Part shown: positions 42,823 through 54,667 of the stretch, one piece after another
Numbering within the stretch: the first letter of the stretch is position 1
Layout of the letters: each line of letters starts with the position of its first letter
Assembly: GCA_008729055.1 (NCBI GenBank)
Contig: SDUX01000002.1
Location: forward strand, 3,251,874 to 3,315,873
From: Pyropia haitanensis
Taxonomy: Eukaryota > Rhodophyta > Bangiophyceae > Bangiales > Bangiaceae
DNA: 64,000 nucleotides
Reading direction: 5' to 3'
The notes under the pieces: generated by a model
Database searches by the model: none
What the model was told of the DNA's origin: nothing
What the model saw: the letters and a program-made list of their open reading frames with translations, nothing else
Program-made: the position numbers and the translations under genes

Positions 42823-42950
42823 CCCCTCTCCTCCCCGCGCTGGGTTGCGCGCAGCCAGTCGGGCGCCCTTTGGCTTGTTTGTGCTTGGGTTTTCTCCCCA
42901 CTGCTTGAATAGTCTACTTGCTTTAGTCATGCGATAAAGTCTGCGTAATT

Positions 42951-42976
42951 TGGCATCCCGACCATCCCTCCAGCTA
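42951..42976 (+). repeat. Retrotransposon B2 repeat, right end of element (26 bp)
   Basis: Identical to B1; the sequence after it (GACAAAATATAGG) is unrelated to A and is taken as host flank. Confidence 0.85.
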
Positions 42977-43301
42977 GACAAAATATAGGTACTTGTACTC
43001 TGTGTCGTGAGATCCGCCACCAGCGCGGCTCGTCCCGTGTCTTCCAGCGGCCTGCCTTGCGCGCACGGCCCTCGGCCCTGGACTTCGCGGCTGTCGACCC
43101 GCGTCCTTGCCCCTTTCGCGTCCTGGTCGGTCTGGCCGCCCGCCGTTGGTGCACCCCGCCCGCCGCGCCTGTTCCCGTCTGCGTCGCGACGCCCGTCTCG
43201 CTTCTTTTTCTTCTTTTCATCCCTGTTGGCTCCCGCTGCGCCGCTGTCGTCGGTCGCGGCGGCGGCCGTGCTTCGCGGCGCGGCCGGATCGACGGGCGGC
43301 G

Positions 43302-45988
43302 ATGGTGGCCGCCCCATCCCCCGGCCTGCTCGGCGGGGGCGGCGCCGCCGCCGCCGCCCCTCTGCCCGACGGGGGGTGGCATGCGCCCCCCCTGGGCGGC
43401 GCTCGCCCGCCCCCGCCGCCCTGGGCCACCGCAACGCCTGCGTTTGTCGCCTCCCCCGGTGGCGCGGCGGCGGCGGCGGCGGCGGCGGGCGCGGCGGGCC
43501 CCCTGTTGCGGCCACCCCGCTGGCACGCGCCCGGCGGGCTGGCACGGCGCGGGACGCCGCCGCGGGGCGTGGCGCGGCGGCCACCCCCCGCCCGGCGTGC
43601 CGCGTCGGTGGTGTGTGTGGGCGGCGACGGCGCGGGCGGCGGCGGCGGCGGCGGCAGCGGCGGTGGGGGCGACGGGGAGGACGGCGGCGGCCGCCGCCGC
43701 GGCTGGCGGCTGCCAGGGGCGCCCCGCCGGCCGCCGCCGGTGGATGGCGAGGGCAACGGCGGCGGAGCGGACGACGGCGCGGCCGCCGCGGGCCGCCGCC
43801 TCGCCGCGTGGCTCCGCGCCGCCATCCGCGGCGGCGGCCGCGGCGCCGCGACCGACGCGGAGGCCGACGCGCCGCCGGCGGTGGACGGCGCGTCGGCGCC
43901 CGTCGCTGGGCGGGACCACCCGCCAGGGCAGCCCCCCCCACCCGAGGGGGATGCGCCCGGGGACCCCCCCGCCCGCGCCCCCCCCCCCCCTCGTCCCCCC
44001 CTCCGCTACCCCCCCCTCCCCCCCCCCCCCCCCGGCTCCATGGCCATCACCCCCACCGAGCTGGTCGCCATCCGCAAGATCTTTGGCCCCGAGACCTTTT
44101 TTGCCATTGACGTGCACTGCCCGCCGGGGGGCCTCGTCTTTCGGGGCAACCTCCGCGGCCCGCCCGGCCCGACGGTCGACGCGCTCAACCGGCGGCTGAC
44201 GGCGGTCCTCGGCCACGACCGCTACACCGCGTGCCTGGTGCAGGGCGACGAGCCGGTCGCGGCGGCGGCCGCGCCGGGGCGGGTGGTGCCCGCGCCGGGG
44301 GGGGCGACCAAGCCGATGGTGCTCATCGTGCCGTCGCGCCGCGCGATGGAGGTCGCGGGAGGGGGGGGGGTGCGCCTCCGCGCCGCGCTCCTCGCCGCCG
44401 CCACGCTCGTGACGCTCTACATGAGCACCGTCTGGCGGCACGTGCCGGTGGTGGTGGACCTCGGCACCCCCGCGCCGGTGGCGGCGGCGCCCGCGGCGGC
44501 CGCGCCCCCGCCGTCGACGACGCGGTGGGGGTTGCGGGGCGGGGGGCCGCCCGCGTCGTCGTCCTCTTTGACCGCCCCGGCCGCCGCGCCCACGGCGGCG
44601 ACCGCGTCGGCCGCCCGCTCCCGCCGGCCGGTGGTGCTCGTCACCTCCCCCGGCACGCCGCTCGCCTTTTTCCGCACCGCCGTCGGCACCGCCGCGCGGC
44701 GCCCCGCGGCGGTCGCCGCCCTCTACACCGCCGGCGGGGTGCCCGCGGCGGCCGCGCCGGCGGTGCGGGCGGCGGTGCTCGCGCAGGCGCGGGCGGTGGC
44801 GACGGCCACGGCGGGGGCGGCGGCGCTGCTCGCGGCCGCGATCGCGGCGCAGCGGGCGGTCGCGGCGCGGGCGCGCGTCGTCCTCGGCCCGCCGACGCTG
44901 CTGCCCGTCGCGGGCGGCACGCTCGGCGCGCTCGGCTGGCTCGCCTCCCCGCCCCCCGACCGGCCGGCGCTCGTCCGCATCGCCGCGGCGGGGTCGGGCA
45001 CGCTGCTCGTCGCGTCGGCGGTCGTCTTTCTGGTCGGCGTTGCCCTGTCGGTGGTGCCACCGACGACGCCGGCGCTGCTCGGCGGGTACCCCACCGCCCT
45101 GGCGGTGCCGACCATGGGGTTCCTCCGGCTGCCGCTATCCCGGGGGGGGCTCGCCTCGTCGCTGCTGCCGGGGGGGCTCCTCGCCGCGCTCGCGCGGGCG
45201 GGGCGGCTGCACCTGCTGCCGCCGCCGCCCGCGCGCGCCGCCGCCGCCGCCACGGCGGGCGCGGCGGTATCGGCGGGCGGCGCGACGGCCGCGGCGGCCG
45301 CCGCCGCCGCCCCGTCGCCCGTCCTCCTCGTCCACGGCCTGGTCGTGGCCGGGCTGGTCGGTCTCCGCGCGGCGGGCGCGGGCCTCCTCATCCTCCGCGG
45401 CACCGACGGCGGGCGGCTGGTGCGGGGCGTCTATGGCCGCCGCACCGCCGCGGCGGCGCAGCGGGTGACGGTCGCGGGGCTGCTGGCGGGGGTGGTGGCG
45501 TTCCAGGTCACCTGGCCGCTGTGGCTGCTCGTCATGCTCGTCCTCCTGGGGGGGGGCGGCATGAGCGTCCGCAACTCGCGGGGGGGGGGGGGGGGCGGGG
45601 GGGGGGGGGGGGGGGGGCCGCCGTCGGCTCGTCGGCCGCCACCGCGTCGGCCACGACGGGCATCGGGTCGACGCCGGTGCCGCCGCCGCCGCCGCCGCCG
45701 GCGTCGTCGGCTGGGCGGGACGGCGGCAGCGGCGGAGCCGCCAAGGACGGCGGCAAGCGCGCGCGCGCGCTCCGCGGCGCGGCGGGGGGCCGTGGCGGCC
45801 CCCCCGCGTCCCGCGGTGGGGCGGACGCTGGCGGCACGACGGCGGTGCAGGTGGCGGACCGGCCGTGCCGGAATGAGTGCTCGGAGCCGTCGGACGCGGC
45901 GGCGGTGGGCGTGTACGTGCTGCTGCTGGCGATGCTGGGGCTGGTGCTGCCGCTGCCGCCGGCGTGGCTCCCATTCCCGGGGCCGTAG
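43302..45988 (+). CDS. EGY-type plastid S2P homologue lacking HExxH (EGY3-like pseudoprotease); frame breaks in G runs
   Basis: EGY proteins are plastid membrane site-2-protease homologues; EGY3 types lack catalytic residues. The ATG at 43302 (MVAAPSPGLLGGGG) opens a long Gly/Ala/Arg N terminus. The family signature follows at ~250-330: ITPTELVAIRKIFGPETFF, LVFRGNLRGPPGPTVDALNR. Hydrophobic helices come next; where active EGYs have HExxH before the VPxFIP..TLGSFGA block, this protein has IAAQRAVAARARVVLGPP before TLGALGWL, so no His-Glu. The later DGG region is kept (LLILRGTDGGRLVRGVYGRR) and the end CRNECSEPSDAAAVGVYVLL with LPLPPAWLPFPGP fits the family C terminus. Two adjacent G runs (45579-45595, 45597-45617) each need one missing base to join it. 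TAG at 45986-45988. Confidence 0.8.
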
Positions 45989-46300
45989 GCCGTCGGCGGG
46001 GACTGGGGGGGGGGGGGGGGGGGGGTGGGGGGGTGCCGGGGGGGGGGGGGTGCGCCGCCCGCGCTTGCGCCGTCGGCCGTCGGGGCACCCGGCGGCGGTG
46101 GCGGGCGGCGGGCGGGCGTCGTGAGGGGTCGGCCGCCGCGGCGGCGGCGCCGGTGGAGGGGGGGTGGGCTGTCGCCAGGCTGAATGGCTTGCGCTGAGCG
46201 GTTTTTTTTTTTTTTGTTTGTGCGTGGAGGTGGGCGTTGGGAGGCAGCGAGGGGGGGGGAGCGCGGCGCCACCGCCGCCGCCGCCGCTGCCGCTGCCGCC

Positions 46301-46332
<32 letters not shown>

Positions 46333-47053
46333 CGCCGCCGCTGCCGCCGCTCCTCCCGCGGGTGGGGTCGGCCGCCGCCCGGCGCGTGCGACGCGGCGCG
46401 GGGCCGCCGCGCAGCCATGGCCATGAAACAAGAGGAACTACTGGCGGGGGCGGCGCGGGGCGGGCGGTCCGCTCTGGCAGCGTCCCCTCCACGCAACGGG
46501 AGAGGCGGCGGAGCGGGGCGGCGGCCAGCGGCGCCGCGTCGGCGAGGGGCGACGGACACCAAGAACACCAACGCGGGGGACGCCCGTGCGCCGCCGCGAT
46601 GGCGCGGGGGGACGGTGGTCCCCCCCCCCGCGTCCGCTGCGCATCCCGTCGTCGAGCCCCGCTGCGGCACGAGGTGCCGCGGACGCCGCGGCAGCCTCGC
46701 GGCGGCACGCAGTGTGTGCGGCCGGCGGGAGCGGGCGTGCCCCGCACCGCCGCCCCACCACGACGCCACACAAGAGCAGCAGAAAAAAAAAAAAGAAAAG
46801 AGTCACACGGCCAGAGCCAGTGCGTCGTACACAAAACCAGACCAAAAAAACGAACAAAAAAAAAAAACGCCGGCACGCGGCAGAGCGCCGCGACTGGCGG
46901 CGTGTCCCCACCCCCCCCCCCCCCCCCCTCCCACTCACACCCACCCCCCCCCCCCCCCTCACCCCTCCCAACCCCCCCGCGTTTGTCCCCCCCACGCAAC
47001 CCCCCAGGGGGTCACCCCCCCCCCCCCCCCCATCCCTCCCCCCCCCCCGCTGG
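45989..47053. other. Convergent intergenic, low complexity
   Basis: It lies between the EGY-like and sigma factor stops. Contains G runs (46003-46055), interrupted (CCG)n at 46270-46350, T run 46201-46214, A runs 46780-46792 and 46844-46866, and long C runs 46911-47049. The A runs face the sigma factor 3' end. No gene seen. Confidence 0.5.
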
Positions 47054-48837
47054 CTAGGCCTCCACATAGTCGTAGAGGATGTGGTGGAACTTGCGCCGCA
47101 GCCGCCGCAGCGCGCGGAGCTCGGTCTGCCGCACCCGCGACAGCGGCACCTGGTACGCCGTCGCGAGCTCCTCCAGCGCCATCGGCCGCCCGTCAAACCA
47201 GCCGTACCGCAAGCACACGACGTGCCGCTCCATGGGCGACAGCATCCACAGCACGTTGTCCAGGTCGTCCCGCAGCTGCGTCGCGGTGGCCACCTCCTCG
47301 GGGGACGGCCCGCCACTGACGAGCACGTCGCGGAGGGTCGTCTCACCCCCACCCCCCCCCCCCCCCCCCCCCCCCCCCCGCCGCCACCACCACCACCCCC
47401 ACCACCACCACCACCACCCCCACCCCCACCGCGCCCCCCCCCCCCCCATACAGCGGGCGGTCCAAGCTCACCGTCCGCGTCGCCTCCACCTTTTCCAGAA
47501 TAAACGCCAGCCGGCGGGGCGTCACGCCGAGGCGGTCGGCCAGCTCCGCCTGCGACGGCGGCCGGCCGAGCTCCTCGGCGAGCGCCGCCCGCGCCGCCGC
47601 CGCCCGCGACGCGACGGCGCCAACGTGGACGGGCAGCCGGATGGCGCGCGACGCGTCGGCGAGCGCGCGCGTGATGGCCTGCCGGATCCACCACGACGCG
47701 TACGTCGCGAACCGGTACCCGCGGCTCGCGTCAAACTTTTCCGCGCCCTTTATCAGGCCGAGGGAGCCCTCCTGGACCAGGTCCGCGAGCGTCAGGCCGC
47801 TGCTGCCCGCACGCCAGCCGCCGCCGCCGCCGCCGCCGCCCCCACCAAACGCGCCGCCGCCGCCAAACGCGCCGCCACCGCCGCCGCCACCCCAACCACC
47901 ACCACCACCACCACCACCACCGCCGCCGCCGCCGCGGGCAGCCATCCCCCCGCCCCCCCCCCCGCGCTCCCCCCCAAGGGTACCCCCCCCCCCCCCCCCC
48001 CCCCGGTACCGCTGGTAGTCATACCGCCGCGCAATCGACACGACCAGCCGGAGGTTGGCCGCGACCAGCCGCTCCCGCGCGGCGGTCACCGCGGCGAGCG
48101 CGGCGGGCCACTCGGCCGGGTCGACGCCAACGTCGGCGGCCCACTCGGCGGCCGACGGCGGCCGGCCGAGGCGCGCCGCGAGCGCCGCCCGCGACCGCTG
48201 CCAGCCGAGGAGGCGGCCGACGGCGGCGGCGACGGCGGCAACCTCGGCGTCATCGAGGAGGGAGACGGAGCGCACCTCCCGGAGGTACGCGCCGAGGCCG
48301 CTCGCGTCGCCGGTGGTCGTCGCCGCGGCGGCGTAGGAGGTGGCGGGGGGGGGGGGGGGGGGGGGGGGGCCGACTTGCGCGGCAGCGAAAACCGGGGGGG
48401 GGGGGGGGCGCGCCCCGCCGCCGATGCGGATGCCGACGCCGACGCCGCCGACGCCGCCGTCGCCGCCGTCGCTGCCGCCGCCGCCGCCGCCGCCGCCGTT
48501 GCCGCCGCCGCCGGCCGCCCGTCGGTCACTGCCGCGCCGCTGCTGGCGCGGCCTTTGGCACTGCCGGCTGCGGCTGGCGGCGGTGGCGGTGGCGGGTGCT
48601 CCGCGGCGGGCTGCCGGGGGACCGACCGCACCGGCGCGGCGGCCGCGGCAGACCGCCGCCGCCGCCGCCGCCCCGACGTTGCCGCCGCCGCCGCCGCCGC
48701 CGCCGTCGTTGCCGCGGTGGTCGCCGCCGCCACCGCCGCCGCCGGCGCGCACGATGGCGCGGCGGGTGCGGGGAGGGGGAGCGCACACGCCGGCGCCGTC
48801 GTGGCCGCCGCGGCCGCGGCGCGCGCCACCGCCGCCG

Positions 48838-48869
<32 letters not shown>

Positions 48870-48988
48870 GTGGCGGTGCGAGGGCGGGGGGGGCGCCCGA
48901 GCGGCGCGGCGCGTCTTTGGCGGCCGCGGCGGGCGGAGGCTGGCCGCGGCGTGGCGGCGGGGAGGGGAATGGCGACAAAGGCCGCCAT
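47054..48988 (-). CDS. SIG: Plastid RNA polymerase sigma factor (sigma-70), poly-Gly insert in region 2; frame breaks at G runs
   Basis: Nuclear sigma factors direct the plastid-encoded RNA polymerase to promoters. The ATG at 48988 gives MAAFVAIPLPAATPRPASAR, a clear transit peptide. After an Ala/Gly linker: region 1.2 (LGAYLREVRSVSLLDDAEVA), region 2.1 (ANLRLVVSIARRYDYQRY), a ~70-residue Gly-rich insert, then 2.2-2.4 (LVQEGSLGLIKGAEKFD, RGYRFATYASWWIRQAITRA), region 3 (LGRPPSQAELADRLGVTPRR), another Gly tract, and region 4 (LSPMERHVVCLRYGWFDGRP; LSRVRQTELRALRRLRR). Stop TAG at 47054-47056. Frame changes are needed near the G/C runs 48351-48370/48401-48409, 47437-47449 and 47351-47379; with one missing base at each, the interval before region 4 reads as plain poly-Gly. 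Confidence 0.9.
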
Positions 48989-50149
48989 GGGGTGGGAGGA
49001 GGGGGGGAGGGGGGAGAGCCGCCGGGTCACGGGGGGGGGGGGGGGGGGGGGGGGATGCAGAGGGGGGAGGAAGGAGCCCTTTCCAGGGGGGGGAGAGGAC
49101 GGACGGTCAATGGGGGTCCCGGGAGGGGGGGGGGACGCCGTCGCACGAGGGCGAGGGCCGCGCCGGGACGCGCCGACCTTGACCTTGCGACCGTGCCGGG
49201 CGTCCACGGCGGCGGCGGCGAGCGCGCGGTGCCCACCGGCGGCCGCCTGGCGCACGCCGCCGCCCGCGGCGCGGGCTATATCCCTCGCGACGCCCCGCCG
49301 CGGCCGGCGCGGCCGCCCGGCCGCCGGTCGGTCGGCCCATCCCCAGCGGCGGCGGCGGCGGCGCGGCACGCACCCGCCGGGCGGCCGCCCTGCCGCCGCC
49401 CGGCACCCGCCGCCGCCCCCATTCGCGTCCCGCCGCGACAACCCCCCATACGCCCGCAACGCCGCGCGGCCGCTCGCCGCCGCGGGGGAGAGGCGCGGGC
49501 GTGGGGGGGGGTCGGCGGGGGGGGGGGGGGGGGGGGGGGGGGCAGAGCCCCTGGCACCCCCCGCGCCCCCCCCGGGGTGCCATCCCCCCCAGGTGCGGCG
49601 GGTGCTCCGCCGCATCCCCCCACCCCCCCCCCCGCAGCCTCCCCCCCCCCCCCCCCCCCACCGCGGCGCGCACCCCGGGGCGGGGGGAGCTCAGCCGCGC
49701 CCATCCGGCGCGGGAGCTCCCAGCTCGTCAACGGAAAAACCTCGGCCAATCTCCCCGGCGGCCCGCCGTGCGTGGGCGGGTGTGGGGTCGGCCGCGGGCG
49801 GGGGCCCCGCCCGGGGGGGGTCGGATTCCCCCGTTAACGGCCAGAACCAAACGGCCAGGCCGTCCAACCGGCAGACGGGGTGTGGGTGTGGGGGTGGGGG
49901 CGGGTGGGGGGGGGGGGATGACGCCGCCGCCACCGCGGCGGCCGCGGCGTCACGCCGCGCGCACGCCGCGCCCGCACGATAGGCTAGGCGCCGGCACCGG
50001 CGGCGGGGCCGTTGGCGGGCGGAGCTGGTGGCCGGTGGCGCGGGGTCTGGTCACCGGCGGCGTGGCCGACGGATCACAGCAGTGGCCGGGGACGACGGGG
50101 GGTGCTCTGGAGGCCACCGTGGGGGCGGCGGAGGTGCGTGATCTCGGTC

Positions 50150-50182
<33 letters not shown>

Positions 50183-51086
50183 CCCCCCCCCCGCTCCCCA
50201 GACTCTCTGTGCCAAAGATTGTCCGTGGAGGGCGGGAGCCACCGGGGTGGATTTTCTGTGAGGACTGTTGGCGGGAGGGTCTCGGTCGACCAGGGTTGGT
50301 GGGGGCGCGATTCGGTTCTGGTTGGGTCTCGTGAATACGGCATTTCTGCCTAAACTCTGGAAGCGTTCGCCCGAACGATACTTCCTGTATTGACACGTGT
50401 TCAAAAGTTGACTATGGGTAAGTGTAATTTACGAGTCTGGTGTGTTTGATCTCGTGTGATCACTTCGGAGGATCGACACCCCCCCCAGGACCTCTGGGGG
50501 GCGTTCGACCACATGTGATCCGACCCTCCCGCAGAGGTTCAATCACTTTCGGCGGTTCGCAAACTCACCCTCCTGAAACATCAATTTCCTGCTCCCCACC
50601 TCGTCCATCCTCCGCCGCTTCCCTCCCCCCCCCCCCCGCCCCCCCCCTGCGGACCCTTTGCGATCACCGAACAGTTTTACTTCAATCGTCCCAGACACGT
50701 TTATGAAATAAATCAATTTACCGAAAAAATTCATCGGAACCGCTTTCGATTTTGGATACCGTATTACGGCGAATTCGTCAAACGCAACCGTGCGGTCGAC
50801 ACGCCCTCGGTCGCGGCGACGAGCGCTCGACGTGCAGTCTGCTGGAAAAGAGCAGACACACAAAAGTAGGGAAAGAAGCTGCCCGAGGAGGTGCGGCGAG
50901 CCTGGGACCACGACAGACAGACGCGGGCGCTTTGCCCTGATCACGCTGTTTTCTGATGGCGGCGGCAGCGGCGCCTTCCCCTTGTCCCGTTTCCTTCTCC
51001 CGAAAACGCGCCCCGTACGAGCCCAGAGAAGAGAGAAGGAACCACGCTGGCGGCGGACCGGAAGGACCGCTCGAGTTCCACTCGTG

Positions 51087-51180
51087 TCACCCCGTGGACT
51101 GCCGCACTTCCGCCGCGGGCGCCCCTCCGCGCAGTGCAGCTTGGACCTGGATCCACCTCAAAGCCTCTTCAAGGCCTGAT
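51087..51180 (-). repeat. Degenerate repeat fragment, copy 1
   Basis: On the minus strand it reads GLEEALRWIQVQAALRGGAP. Its DNA (around CTTGAAGAGGCT and AGGTGGATCC) matches 52744-52795 in inverted orientation with scattered differences. A stop interrupts longer frames, so it looks like a decayed coding repeat. Confidence 0.55.
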
Positions 51181-51359
51181 CCGGGCGGAAATCGGGCCCG
51201 GAGGCTTGAAGACCCCCTCCTGAAAGCAGCGTAGGGCACGATTCCTTGAAGTGATCTTGATAAACCTTGATATGAACGTCTTTGCGGACGTGAACGAGGA
51301 CGTGCGAGGTACCACAAGGTGCGCCAGAGACAGAGCTATACAGAGACGTGAGAAAGAGC

Positions 51360-51460
51360 CTGCACCGAGAAGAGTTTGGCGTTTTATCAAGGAAATTCAA
51401 GCAAAATTCAACCGATCGATTAAGGGGGTCGCGTCCTGCTCTCCGCTTGAAGAGGTCGTG
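51360..51460 (+). repeat. Degenerate repeat fragment, copy 2
   Basis: Reads FIKEIQAKFNRS then SPLEEVVIAPLL; the segment ATCAAGGAAATTCAAG and the later GCTTGAAGAGG resemble 52705-52760. More diverged than copy 1. Confidence 0.4.
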
Positions 51461-52693
51461 ATCGCGCCTCTGTTAACCCAAGTACGTCACTCGGCACGGT
51501 TTTCGACCGCTCGTGTGCCGAAGCAGTCCGGATTTATGCCCTTGATTCTGGGCACTTGCGAAGCTCAACGGAGTTGATCTCGAGTGATACACCCTGTATC
51601 TCGCTTGTTTGATGAGTCTCTGTGGACTGCTTCCATCAAATGGACAGCGAAGTACGCGACGGTGCAGTCTCTGATGCTCCTTCCCCGACGCTGGATGGGT
51701 TCATTGATGCCGCAGCAGTCTGGCTACGGCATGCACTGCTGGCTCGGTCGGCGGAGTCACCTGAACCGGCACCAGCGTGCCGAGGACTGTGTCGCGTGCA
51801 GCTTCAGTGCACACTCGCATACGTCTATGCCCCCCCCCCCCCCCCCTCCCCCCCCCCCCCCAGCCTTCTCCTCACGGACACCTGAGCATCTGCTCCGTAA
51901 ATTGTAGGCAACTGCTTCAGCTGCCACGCACTTGCCAGCACCAACGCCTACCCATGGCGCACCTCCTCCCCTGGCGCGACCGCGAATTTTCCGCTTCAAC
52001 CCCCCCCCCCCCCCCCCCCTCGTCGTCCCGATGCCTTCCGGCCACGCCTCCTCCTCCATTCCCAGACACCCCCTCCTGGCAGTCACGGACGCCCCTCATC
52101 GCTCACCTCCTCCCCTGGCGCGTCCTCCTCTTCCCGCACCCACCCCCCGCCAAACTTCCCGGTCCCCATGCCTGCATGCGGCGCCCCTTTCTCTCGCCAA
52201 ACCCCCTCCCCCCCCCAATCTTTCACTCCGCCCGATGCGCGGGGAAGTGGAGGGCGTCAGCGGTGAGGGTGGCTTCTCAAAAACGGAAAGCGGTCGTTTG
52301 CCACCGGAATGAACGGGATGAGAAGTGCGGGGGGGGCATACAGGACACTGGTGAATAGGCCGTGCGCGTGTGACGGACATCGTGTCGCTCGCTCTCTTGG
52401 CGATGACCGAAGCACGTGGGACAGGCCAGGGTTGTGGCCGGGGCCGTGTCGCCTTGCTCGGTTCCGTCAGACGCCTCCAACCCGGGGGTTGGGACCTCTT
52501 GTCGGCCGCAATCGGGCAGAGGTTCTCGCGCCGATGGGGACTGACATGGAGAGTTAAGAAGAGTTGGAATGTACTGGGGCCCTCCTTAACGCACGCCTAG
52601 CTCGACCTTAGTATCGTACTTCTTTGTATTGGCTACGCCACTAAGTGTGAAGATCGGACCTTAACTTGGCCGTGTCGCGGTGCGCGCGGCGCT

Positions 52694-52800
52694 TTGAAGA
52701 GGTACCTCTTCAAGGAAATTCAAGGCTGCTTCAACGCCTTCCGGCTTGAAGAGGCTGTGAGGTGGATCCTGGTGCAATGTGCACTGCGCCGGCCGGCATG
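52694..52800 (+). repeat. Degenerate repeat fragment, copy 3
   Basis: Reads YLFKEIQGCFNAFRLEEAVR then WILVQCALRRPA. It shares KEIQ..FN with copy 2 and LEEA.RWI.VQ.AL with copy 1, suggesting one parental repeat of at least ~100 bp. Confidence 0.55.
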
Positions 52801-53968
52801 CGTCGGGGCGCCCCCCCCGCGACACTCTGTCTGGCAGGCACCCGCCCGGCCGCCAGCCCGGTCTGGCCAGAAGCGTCTGCCCCCCACCACCACAGCAACG
52901 CCGCCAATGACGAGCTGCCAGCCCGTCCGCGCCAACAGAGGCGACTGCGCACCAGCTCGTCGTCGCGGCCGTCACGGCTAGTCCTGCCACGGCCGTCCAC
53001 GCCCGCCTCTCCCCAGTGCCGGCCGCCGAGCGTGGGCGGCGGGAGCACCCGCAACGGCGACGGCGGCGGAGCAGAGGCCCGCGCGCCCGACCGCGGCTGG
53101 GGAGTGGGTACGGGTGAGGAGGGGGCAGGCGGGAGCAGGCGCGCGACGCGACGCGCGCGCCCGCGCGGGCCGCGGCGCCCGTGCGCTCGGTGGGCCAGCC
53201 GCGCCGGCGGGGGCGCACGGGCAGGCGCCACCAGCGCCGTTGGGCACGCCCCATCCATGGACGGCGCGACGGCAACCCCCTCCGCACCGCCGCCGAGCAT
53301 CGACCCGCCGCAGCGCCGTCGCCGCCGCACGCGCACCGCAACGGCTCGTTCCCTACTCTGGCTCCCGCCGGCTCCGTCCCCCTACCCCGATGGGGGTGGG
53401 CGGGCGCTGGGCCGGGCGTCTGTAGGCGCTGCAGAGGAAAATGGTGGCTGGCGGCGCGGGACGGCCGCCCCGCTGTGCGGCATGGACGGCCGCCGCCCTG
53501 CTGGCGCGCCGGCGGGGCGATACCAGCGCGCCCACGACGCGGCGGGCCGACACGGGGGACGCCCGCCACGCGCCGGCAGTGGGAGGTGCAGGCCGCCCCG
53601 GCGAGGCGGCGCGTGCTGCCGGCCGCGCCGGCGCTCGCCGCGCCGCCATCCGCCGGCGGGTCGCGGCTGCCACCCCCCCAGGCATGTTTGCCCACGCGCA
53701 CCCCCACCAGCCACGGTGTACGCCCGCGGCCACGCCCCGTATGTGAAGAACAAAGAAAAAAAAAAAAAGAAAAAGAGGGACGGCGGCGACCGCAGCACCA
53801 CCTCCACGGCGGTAACAGCGCGCACGCCCGTCCTCCCCCCCGAGTCACCCACCCGCACCGCCCCCATCAACCGCACGTCACTCCCGTGCCCGACCGCCCC
53901 CCCCCACCCATCCACCCCCACCCACCCCTCTTGCCCTCCTCGCCCCTTGCCCCCCGCCACAGCCGCCC

Positions 53969-54235
53969 TCACCGCCGGCGGCTGCGCTTGGCAGCGGGCG
54001 CCACGGGCGTGCCGCCCAGCCGCGCCGACCGCCGCCGCCCCGCCGGCGGCTTTGCCCGCGCGTCGGCGCCCGCCGCCCCACCTGGCGTGGCTGCGGCGCC
54101 CGCCACCTTTACCGTCGCTGCCGTCGCCGCCGCCGTCGCCGTCGCCGCTGCCGCCACGGGGACCGCCGCCGCGGCGGTGGCTGGGCGGGACGCCGACGCC
54201 GCGGCGGTCCCCCCCGCCGCCACCGCCGTCGCGGC

Positions 54236-54282
<47 letters not shown>

Positions 54283-54632
54283 GGTGCGCGGCGAGCGCCG
54301 CGTCGAGCCGCGCAACGAGCGCGGCGAGCGCGTCGCGCTGGTGCGCGCGCGCGGCGGCGGCCGTGTCGCGGGCCCAGGGCTTTTTGGTCAGGATGAGCAC
54401 GCGGCCCGTGTCGGCGGCCGCGGCGGCCGCGGCGGCAGAGGCGGCGGCGGGCGCCGCGCAGGGGGGGCGCCGGCCACGCCGGGGGGGGGGGGGAGGGGGG
54501 GGGGACGCCGTGCCGGCGCCGCCAACGCCCACCGCCGACGCGGCGTCGCCGCCGGCAGCGTCGGCCGCGGCGGCGGCGGCGGCGCCACCGCCGCCACCAC
54601 CCCCACCACCGCCGCCGGGGCCACCACCGGCA

Positions 54633-54667
<35 letters not shown>

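Larger units (their letters stand above)
37505..42976 (+). mobile_element. PAT-type (DIRS order) tyrosine-recombinase retrotransposon, apparently complete
   Basis: The order is A1 repeat - gag-like ORF - RT/RNase H/methyltransferase-like ORF - tyrosine recombinase ORF - B1 - A2 - B2. Such split direct repeats define PAT/Ngaro-type elements, which integrate a circular intermediate by a tyrosine recombinase and not an integrase. The B1-A2 junction (…CCAGCTA|TACCTTCC…) reproduces the join expected when B2 and A1 meet in the circle. All three ORFs are open and A1/A2 look identical, so insertion is probably recent. GC is somewhat lower and complexity higher than the surrounding host DNA. No target duplication is expected for this order. 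A DIRS1-like element would have inverted repeats instead, which I do not see. Confidence 0.9.
48989..53968. other. 5-kb region without assignable genes
   Basis: 48.99-50.2 kb is GC-rich with very long G and C runs (49031-49053, 49515-49541, 49636-49660). 50.2-52.7 kb is clearly less GC-rich, with normal-looking complexity but only short frames; it carries degenerate repeat fragments listed separately and C runs at 51831-51860 and 52000-52019. 52.8-53.9 kb is GC-rich with long overlapping frames on both strands and no motif; an A run lies at 53756-53768. Confidence 0.45.
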
